Positions 44,040 through 51,700 of a DNA stretch of 61,350 nt are shown here, in pieces. The stretch's first letter is position 1. Each line of letters starts with the position of its first letter. The stretch covers positions 1 through 61,350 of the forward strand of contig NZ_JAALJH010000059.1 of assembly GCF_011064615.1 (NCBI RefSeq). Reading direction: 5' to 3'. Origin of the DNA: Aquisphaera insulae. Its GTDB lineage: Bacteria; Planctomycetota; Planctomycetia; Isosphaerales; Isosphaeraceae. The position numbers were made by a program, and so were the translations under genes. Under the pieces are notes generated by a model, which did not search any database, was not told where the DNA came from, and saw nothing but the letters and a program-made list of their open reading frames with translations.

Positions 44040-45326
44040 ATGATCTATCTGTTGATCGGCTACATGTGGCTGTTTGTCCACCGGCCGTTTGAAATCTGGA
44101 GCTGGATGGGTTCTTGGCACATCGAGCGGATCTATCTCATCTTCACTGCGGCGTACTGGCTTATCGGTTCCCCTGGGAAGACCTGGATCAACAACCGGTT
44201 GATACCTGCCTTCTTCTTCTTCGGCATCACCTTCGTCCTCGCCTACGTCGCCAGCCCCTACCAGAACTACCTGACCAGCAGCAGGACGTTCGAGGAATAT
44301 CCCAAGCTCTTCGTCTTTTTCGTGCTGGCCCTCACAAGTATACATAGCGAGCGGGACCTCAGGCTCTTGACGACGGGATATCTCGTCATCCTCGGCCTCT
44401 ATATGAGCCACTCGCTGCTGGAGTTCCATCGTGGCCGCCACGTCTATCGGATGGGCATCCCGCGCATGATCGGTGTCGACGAAACGTTCAATGACCCCAA
44501 CACCTTCGCCGCCACGATCCTCTACTCCCTGCCGCTCTCCCTCCCGTTCTGGCCGGAGGCCTCCACGCGACGACGCCTCCTGATCCTCTATTACATGGGC
44601 CTATCGGTGGCCTGCATCCTCCTGACGGGATCGCGATCCGGGCTCGCCGGCCTGATCTGCTTCGGCGCCTTGTGCTTCAGGAGGCTACTGGGGAACTGGA
44701 AGGTGCTGTTCCTGGTAGCGGCCGCGGTCCCGCTGAGTTGGAGCGTGCTGCCGGATAATCTCAAAGACCGATTCCGTTCGATCTTCGACCCGAGCGTCGG
44801 CCCGAAGAATGCCCAGGAGTCGGCGGAGGGGAGATTGACGGGGCTGTACGACGGCATCGCGCTGTGGCAAGGAAGTCCTGTGCTTGGAGTGGGGCCCGGG
44901 GCGCACGGGGCGGCGACAGGCCTCGGGATGCAGTCACACAACCTGTACGGTCAGGTGCTTGGGGAGACCGGGACCCTCGGCGCCCTGGGCCTACTGAGCA
45001 TCATCGCCGGCTTTGCCCTCAACGCGATGGAGGCCCGGCGGCTCGCTCGTCATCGGCCATCGCCCGATTCCCAGTTCCTCGCCGGCCTGTCAATGAGCAT
45101 TCTAATGTCCGTGGGCCTCCTACTGTTCAAGGGATATAGCGACCACAACCTCTACCGCTACACCTGGCTCTGGTTCGGGCTCTTTCAGGCGGCCGCGGTC
45201 CAGTTCCTCAGAGGAACCCCGGAGGGGGCCGAGCCCGTGTGGGAGGACCACGCCGAGGGGGGCGGCGTGAAAGCCCTCCGATCGCGGCGCTGCGTACCGT
45301 ACGCTGGGGGGACCAGTTCCGTTTAG
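44040..45326 (+). CDS. Wzy/O-antigen-ligase-like membrane protein
   Basis: 428 residues with about ten hydrophobic segments, starting MIYLLIGYMWLFVHRPF. The large loop between later helices contains SAEGRLTGLYDGIALWQGSPVLGVGPGAHG and a nearby HNLYGQVLGETGTLG. This is the Wzy_C/ligase signature, in which a periplasmic loop with conserved Arg and His handles lipid-linked glycans. It would polymerise the repeat units outside the membrane or transfer the polymer. The 40-residue C-terminal tail is hydrophilic. Located between methyltransferase-like and PaaK-like genes in the same direction. Confidence 0.85.
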   Translation: MIYLLIGYMWLFVHRPFEIWSWMGSWHIERIYLIFTAAYWLIGSPGKTWINNRLIPAFFFFGITFVLAYVASPYQNYLTSSRTFEEYPKLFVFFVLALTSIHSERDLRLLTTGYLVILGLYMSHSLLEFHRGRHVYRMGIPRMIGVDETFNDPNTFAATILYSLPLSLPFWPEASTRRRLLILYYMGLSVACILLTGSRSGLAGLICFGALCFRRLLGNWKVLFLVAAAVPLSWSVLPDNLKDRFRSIFDPSVGPKNAQESAEGRLTGLYDGIALWQGSPVLGVGPGAHGAATGLGMQSHNLYGQVLGETGTLGALGLLSIIAGFALNAMEARRLARHRPSPDSQFLAGLSMSILMSVGLLLFKGYSDHNLYRYTWLWFGLFQAAAVQFLRGTPEGAEPVWEDHAEGGGVKALRSRRCVPYAGGTSSV

Positions 45327-45475
45327 GATAGGTAGGCCCATCACGCTCGCCTGGCCCGGACGCGCGAGCCCCGAATCCGCGGGACCCGCTCCTCCCACCA
45401 GTAGTGTCGAGACGTCCGATAAGCGGGGGTTCCCCCGAAAGCCCGTGACCTTCTGGATCGTGGAGACGAGTTGCC

Positions 45476-46867
45476 ATGGATTTCTACGCCCCCGTTGCAC
45501 GCGCGTTCATCGGACCGCTCTGGGCCGCCTGGGAGCGCAGCCCTTATCTCCGGCATTTCCGCGAGCTGAAGGACCGGGAGTACGAGGCCGCTCCAGTCGC
45601 CCAGAAGAAGCAGTGGGACGTCCTGCGGGGAATGATCCGCCACGCCTTCGATGAGGTCCCATACTATCAGTCCGTCTGGACAGGCGCAGGCATCGACCCG
45701 GAGCGGATCCAGGATTGGAATGACTTCGAGAGCATCCCTGTCCTGACCAAGGCCGACATCCGCGCGCACGGACCGGAGCTGATCGCTCGTGGATATGATC
45801 GACGTGACCTGAGGAGGAAGGCGACATCTGGCTCGACTGGGGTGTCGCTGGAGGTGTGGGTTGACGAGCCGAGCATGCAGTTCAAGCGGGCTTGCACGCT
45901 GCTCGCAGACGAGCGCAGCGGCTGGCGATTCGGCGAGCCGGTGGCGATGATCTGGGGAAACCCCGAGTACCTCAAGCGGGGCTGGCGGGGCCGACTCCGC
46001 AACACCCTGCTAGAGAGGGCCCGATACCTCGACACACTCAAGATGGACGAGGAGACGATGGCCCGGTTCGCTGCCGAGTTGACTCGACGCCCCCCCTCTC
46101 TGATCTTCGGCCACGCGCACTCCGTCTACCTGTTTGCCGAGTTCGTCCACTCGCGCGGCCTCGGGCCCATCCGCCCGCGGGGAGTCATCACCAGCGCCAT
46201 GATCCTGCACGACTGGCAACGGCAAGCGATCGAGGGCACCTTCGCCTGCAAGGTCACAAACCGCTACGGGTGCGAGGAAGTAAGCCTGATCGCCTCCGAG
46301 TGCGAGCGACATGAAGGGTTACACGTCAATGGCGATGGTGTCTATGTCGAACTTATCCGGGACGGCCGGCCCGTGGGGCCGGGTGAACCGGGCTCGGTGG
46401 TCGTGACAGACTTGACCAACCGCGCCATGCCAATCATCCGCTACCAGGTGGGGGACGTCGCCAGTTGGGCCGACCATCCTTGCTCTTGCGGTCGCGGGAT
46501 GCCCCTGCTCGAGAGGGTCGAGGGACGAGAGGCCGATTTCGTCTCGACGATACACGGAGAGCTCATTTCCGGAATCTCCTTGACCGAGAACTTTGCGATG
46601 TTGGTTCCCGGCATCGCTCAACTACAGATCATCCAGGAGGAGTTCGATCGATTCACATTTCGGATCGTCAAGGGAGATGACTTCGGACCCGAGAGTCTAA
46701 GCCGAATAGCGGAACTCGTGGCTCAAAGATTCGGGCAAGAAAGCAAATTCGACTGCGAGTTCGTCGGAATGATACCCCAGGAGCCTTCGGGGAAATATCG
46801 CTTCTGTATATCCAAACTTCCTAATGCATTCTCGGATCACAAAATCAGTGTTGTCTCAATCCAATAG
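45476..46867 (+). CDS. PaaK/CapK-like adenylate-forming enzyme
   Basis: 463 residues of the phenylacetate-CoA ligase/CapK type. The ATP-binding signature SGSTG is at 118-122; NRYGCEEVSLIASEC and the TDLTNRAMPIIRYQVGD motif with a PCSCGRGMPLLERVEGRE end are typical. These enzymes activate a carboxylate as an adenylate. CapK-like members occur in capsule loci, where their role is unclear (family knowledge); they may supply an acyl group for the glycan, or activate a uronic acid carboxyl. The gene starts 149 bp after the Wzy-like gene. The ATG at 45476 is preceded by GAGACGAGTTGCC, a weak site. Confidence 0.85.
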   Translation: MDFYAPVARAFIGPLWAAWERSPYLRHFRELKDREYEAAPVAQKKQWDVLRGMIRHAFDEVPYYQSVWTGAGIDPERIQDWNDFESIPVLTKADIRAHGPELIARGYDRRDLRRKATSGSTGVSLEVWVDEPSMQFKRACTLLADERSGWRFGEPVAMIWGNPEYLKRGWRGRLRNTLLERARYLDTLKMDEETMARFAAELTRRPPSLIFGHAHSVYLFAEFVHSRGLGPIRPRGVITSAMILHDWQRQAIEGTFACKVTNRYGCEEVSLIASECERHEGLHVNGDGVYVELIRDGRPVGPGEPGSVVVTDLTNRAMPIIRYQVGDVASWADHPCSCGRGMPLLERVEGREADFVSTIHGELISGISLTENFAMLVPGIAQLQIIQEEFDRFTFRIVKGDDFGPESLSRIAELVAQRFGQESKFDCEFVGMIPQEPSGKYRFCISKLPNAFSDHKISVVSIQ

Positions 46868-47043
46868 TCGCAACATTTGTACGCTGCGTCGTGAATACTA
46901 CCAACAACTACGGAGTAACCGTCCGCGTGGAAAAATCAATCCCGGCACGAAGCCTCGCCAGCTAAGGGGTCATCATCTGGCCGAATGTAACCCTGACCGA
47001 CGACCGTCTCCCGCAGCCCCTGGCTCGCGGTCTTCGCGCGTGG

Positions 47044-48657
47044 ATGCACAGCATGGAGCAAGAGATCACAAATAGCGCCTCGCCTCTCGACGGAGAGCAG
47101 CGGCGGACAGCCTCGGCGGGTCGTGGCGGCATGGCCTCCGCTCCGCAACGACGACGTCCGCGACTCGCGGTCAGTTCCGCAGTCAACTGGCTCGGCTTCG
47201 CCGCCAGGATCATCGTCTCCTTCTTCATGGCACCCATCCTGATACACGGCCTGGGGGATCGCCGCTATGGAATGTGGTCTCTCGTCGAGTCAGTGATTGC
47301 CTATCTATCACTGTTTGATTTGGGACTTGCCGTGACTCTCGTCCGTTTCGGGGCTCGATTTGAGGCCCAGCGGGATTGGCGATCCTTCAATCGAGTCTAC
47401 AGCACCACCCTGATCCTGTTCGCTGGCATCGGCTGGATTGTGTTCGGAATCACCCTTGTTCTCGCGTTGGGTTGGGAACGTCCACTCGGTGTCCCCACCG
47501 ACCTCTCGGCTGAAATTCGCTACCTGTTGCTCCTGCTTGGGCTAAACATGGCACTCAGCCTACCACTGGGTGTCTACTCAACGCTCTTCGATGCACTTGG
47601 CCAATACCCGACCAAGGTCGCGATCCGCACTTCCTGGACATTAGTCTCGGCCGCCCTGCTCGTGACGGCCATCCGATCCGGGCACGGTCTGATCACGGTA
47701 GGACTTGTTACCGTCGCTTGTACCCAGGCCGAGAACTTGATGATGGCCGCGGTGATCCACCGGCTCGTTCCCGATCTTCGCTTTTTGGCCAGTTCCGTAA
47801 ACCGAAAGTCGATCCGAGAAATCTGGGGTAACAGTGCCTATGCTCTCGTCGCCATGATCGCGGGCAGGATCTCCTTTCAGACCGATGCCCTGGTCATCGG
47901 TGGCTTCCTGGCCCCCCAGTGGATCACGTTCTTCGTAATTGCCGCTCGATTGGTGGAGTATTCGAAGGATGCGGTCCGGGCGTTCACATTGCCTTTCACA
48001 TCGGCGTTCAGCGCCCATGAAGCGGCCGGTGACATTCGGGCGATCCAACGATCATTTCTGACGGGCACTCGGGCGATGCTCTGGATCATGGCCCCTGTGC
48101 AAGCTGGCCTCCTGACATTGGGGAAGTGCTTCCTTGCTCTGTGGGTGGGGCAAGACCATGCCTCCTCATCGTTCCCAGTGCTTGTCATATTGGCCTTACC
48201 ACTAATGCCCTTCGTGGCCCAGATCGTCGCGGCTCGAGTGCTTTATGGATTGGGACGCCTTTCCATGTTCTCAATCATAGTGTCATCGGAAGCGATCGTG
48301 AACCTCTTGGGTAGCCTGGCCCTGATTCGCCCGCTCGGAATCCGAGGAGTCGCTCTGTCTACGACGGTGCCGAACCTGGTGGCGAACATTTTCGTGATTG
48401 CCATGGTATGTCGACTTCTAGACATTCGGATTCGAGACTATGTGATCTTGTCGTGGGCGAAGCCGACTCTCCTCGGTGCAGCTGTCTTCATTGCATGGTT
48501 TTCACTCAACCATATCTTCCCGATCGATTCGTGGACGTCCTTCCTGAGCGTCGGCCTCTTAGGTACGATCGCGTATGCTGGCGTCGCGCTCCTCTGGGAG
48601 TTGGGCCGGACAAGGATCCAGGAGTGGGCAAGATTCTCGGCCACTCCTGTCCCTTAG
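47044..48657 (+). CDS. Wzx-like polysaccharide flippase
   Basis: 537 residues, about 14 hydrophobic segments after a 45-residue Arg/Ser-rich cytoplasmic N-terminus. Segments include AVNWLGFAARIIVSFFMAPIL, LSLFDLGLAVTLVRF, and LLLLLGLNMALSLPLGVYSTLFDA. This matches the MOP/PST transporter family, which flips lipid-linked repeat units across the inner membrane. Starts at 47044 (GTG-type) and 47053 (ATG, MEQEITNS) are both possible. Codon composition is visibly less G/C-rich than the upstream genes. It is the last plus-strand gene before the opposing PKD protein gene, 55 bp away. Confidence 0.85.
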   Translation: MHSMEQEITNSASPLDGEQRRTASAGRGGMASAPQRRRPRLAVSSAVNWLGFAARIIVSFFMAPILIHGLGDRRYGMWSLVESVIAYLSLFDLGLAVTLVRFGARFEAQRDWRSFNRVYSTTLILFAGIGWIVFGITLVLALGWERPLGVPTDLSAEIRYLLLLLGLNMALSLPLGVYSTLFDALGQYPTKVAIRTSWTLVSAALLVTAIRSGHGLITVGLVTVACTQAENLMMAAVIHRLVPDLRFLASSVNRKSIREIWGNSAYALVAMIAGRISFQTDALVIGGFLAPQWITFFVIAARLVEYSKDAVRAFTLPFTSAFSAHEAAGDIRAIQRSFLTGTRAMLWIMAPVQAGLLTLGKCFLALWVGQDHASSSFPVLVILALPLMPFVAQIVAARVLYGLGRLSMFSIIVSSEAIVNLLGSLALIRPLGIRGVALSTTVPNLVANIFVIAMVCRLLDIRIRDYVILSWAKPTLLGAAVFIAWFSLNHIFPIDSWTSFLSVGLLGTIAYAGVALLWELGRTRIQEWARFSATPVP

Positions 48658-48712
48658 CAGAGGAGCCGACTCCAATCGATTGAGAGGAGGGGTATCCAAG
48701 CCTGGAGAGTCG

Positions 48713-51700
48713 TCAGAGCGTGATGCCGATGCTCTGGTTCCCCGTCAGTTCGACTACTTGGGACTGAGTCCTGTTTCCCGCCGTGACCTTCACCGTGAAC
48801 GGGCCTAAGTTGGTAGTCGTGACCTTGGAAGGATCGGCCCCCGGCTGTGCGTACAGAGTCGCGAGCACCATGATGCCGGTGAACCGCCCTTCGGCGTTGC
48901 TGGTGCCGGAGTAGACCAATCTGTTATTGCCATCGAAGACGCTCACGTTGGCTCCTGAGACCGCATTGCCAGAGGAACCGGTGACCGTGCCGTTGAGTTG
49001 CCAGCCGATCGTGACATCTTCTGCCGCATTGCCGAGGAATGTGATCCTCGGCGTCGCCCCGTTGGTGTAGTTCATACTAATCAGGCGGATATTATGTGTA
49101 GTATTTGCCCAGCTTCCGGCCGCAATGCTCGTGTAAGTCATTGCCGCACCGCTGGCTGACTTGGCGATCGTATTCCCTGTGAATGTGACATCCTGATTTA
49201 GCAGCCCGTAGGAGTCGTTGTCACCTATGTTCAATGACGTCACGTTGCTCTCGAAAGTGTTGCCGATGAGAGTCAGGCCGGTACCGGCATCGAGCCCGGA
49301 GATCGATAGCCCCAGAGCACTGGAGGCGTAGGGGCCCGAAAGGTTGGGGGCTGGCGACAACACGATCCCCTTGAAAGTGTTGTTTTGCAGGATCACATTC
49401 GAGTTCTGGTTCTGACCTGAGCCATTCAAGAACGTGAGCCTTGCACCGATCGCACTCCAATCCTGGTCCACGGAAGTATGAGCATAGAACATGTTATTGT
49501 ATATATTTATATTGCTTACAGTGCCAACTCTCGCCCTGATCCGCAAGGCGGTCGCTTCCATCGAGGTCTGCCCGTACTCCAGGAACGGATGTTCCTGCAC
49601 ATCGACGGAATTGTCGTGGATCGTCCCGTTCGTGATAACCCCAGAGTCAATGCCGTCCAGCATGATACCGCGGCCGTTGACCTGGACGATCGTGTTGTTT
49701 GCGACCTCGAACGAGTCAACTCCTGGGGCGAACGCGATGGCGTAACTATCGGTGACTAGTGCACTAATGCGAATATCGTTGTTCTTGATAATGATCGAGG
49801 AAAAGTTGGTCCTCGAAGCTCTTTGATACCCGGAGACAACGATCCCCCCCGCAAGACTGCCGCTGATGTGGTTCCCCTGGATGTTGAGCGCCCCTTGAGA
49901 TCGCTGCAACTCGATGGCCGGCCCGTCGTGCATGCGGTTCGTCATGCGGAGAATGCCGCCTGTGATCGTACTGTTGGTGATCGTGGCTCCGTTTGTCCAG
50001 TATCCGTCGATGCCCGAGGCATCATTGCCATTGACGAAGATCGCAACATTTTTCACGGTGAAACCGCCGGTCATCTCCTCCAGGAAAAGTGCTGAGTTGG
50101 CGTATGCGAAGGCCTGGCCAGCGGCAATCGTCCCGTTCTCGATCGTGAAATTCTGGACACGGCCCACGTTGGCCAAGACCGAAGGAGTTTGGAGTTGTGT
50201 GCCGAATTTCCAGTAATCAGGCGAGGCGACGACGCCATAGTCGCCCGAAGGGACGAGCATGGAATAGTCGGCGTCCGCGATGAACGTCTGGCCCCCCACG
50301 GCCGTGACATCCACCTTCAACTTGACGGCGTTGGTGGTCGTCGGTGTGAATGTGACTACCGGAGCATAACCACGAGTCGCCGAGGCCGAATTCGCACTCC
50401 CAAGCACTGCCCCGGTCACGGTGTCGATCACGGAAAGCGTCACCGTAGCTTCCTGGTTGTTCACTGCGGGAACTTTCACGCTGATCACTGCAGTGTAGTC
50501 GCGGTTAGCCTGGGGGATGGTGATCGCACTGGAGACGATAGTCGACGTGCCGGTGATCCCCGGAATCTCGAGAAGTTGGTTGCCCCACCAACCGGTTTGC
50601 CAGTTTGCTGTGGACGTGGTCTTGATCGTCGCCCCGGGTGCGTTAGAAACATCCCAACTTGGGGGAGCCTGACCGGGGGTTCCTGTTTCGAATCCTCCAT
50701 TCGGGACCACGATCGGCGAGCTATTGCAGTAAGTGATCGTGTGACCATTGAGGTCGAAGGTAATGCCGCTGGCTAGTGCGATGAATGCGGTGCCGCTTGT
50801 CGTGACATCCGTCTGGAGTTGGTAGGTCACGCCCGGTTTAGTTAGGTAGTATGGTGCGGGACCGTTAGCTTGAAGCCACGTCGCATCGATGGGAATCACC
50901 GTTGCCGCAACAATCACGATGGTGGCTGTGGATAGCACGCTGGTTCCTCCGTCCTTGTCTGTGACCGTTAGGCCCACGGTGTAGGTGCCCGGCGAACTGT
51001 AGCTATGTGAAGGGGTCTGGCCCGTTCCTGTCGTCCCATCGCCGAAGGCCCAATTATACGCGAACCCCGCGAGCAAGTCAGCCGTGTTGGGATCCTTCGC
51101 CGATCCCACGAAGGCCACGGGCGATCCGACATTTCCGTTAGTTGGTCCGGAGATCGAGGCTGTCGGTGCGACGTTTGCGACGTTGACCACCATGGTGGAA
51201 GTGGCGGTGCTGCCGGCGCTGTCTGTCACGGCCAGGACAACGTTGTATATACCGTTGTCGGCATAAGTATGAGTCGGAGTGAGCGTTCCGGTTGCCGTTG
51301 CACCGTCGCCGAAGTTCCAGTACATGGCGGTATATGGAGCGGATCCTCCAGTGACCGCGCCAGCGAACGTCACGCTGGTGTTCTCAGTGGTTGTGAGTGC
51401 TCCGCCTGCGCTGACCGTCAGAGATGATGAAGACGTGATCGTTAAGGTGGATGTCGCGGCCGTGCTCACGCCACCGTCCTTGTCCTTCGCCGTCACCGAA
51501 ACCGTGTAGTTGCCGGCCGAGGCATAGGCGTGCGTCGGGGTCGCGCCGGTGCCGGTCGTGCCGTCGCCGAAGTTCCACGCATACGTGAAGCCGGCGGCCG
51601 TGTCCGCCGGGCTCGGGTCCGTCGCCGTGGCCTTGAACGACACCGGCGTGCCCGCGGTCCCGGTCGACGGCGCATTGAGAGTGGCGGTCGGCGTCACGTT

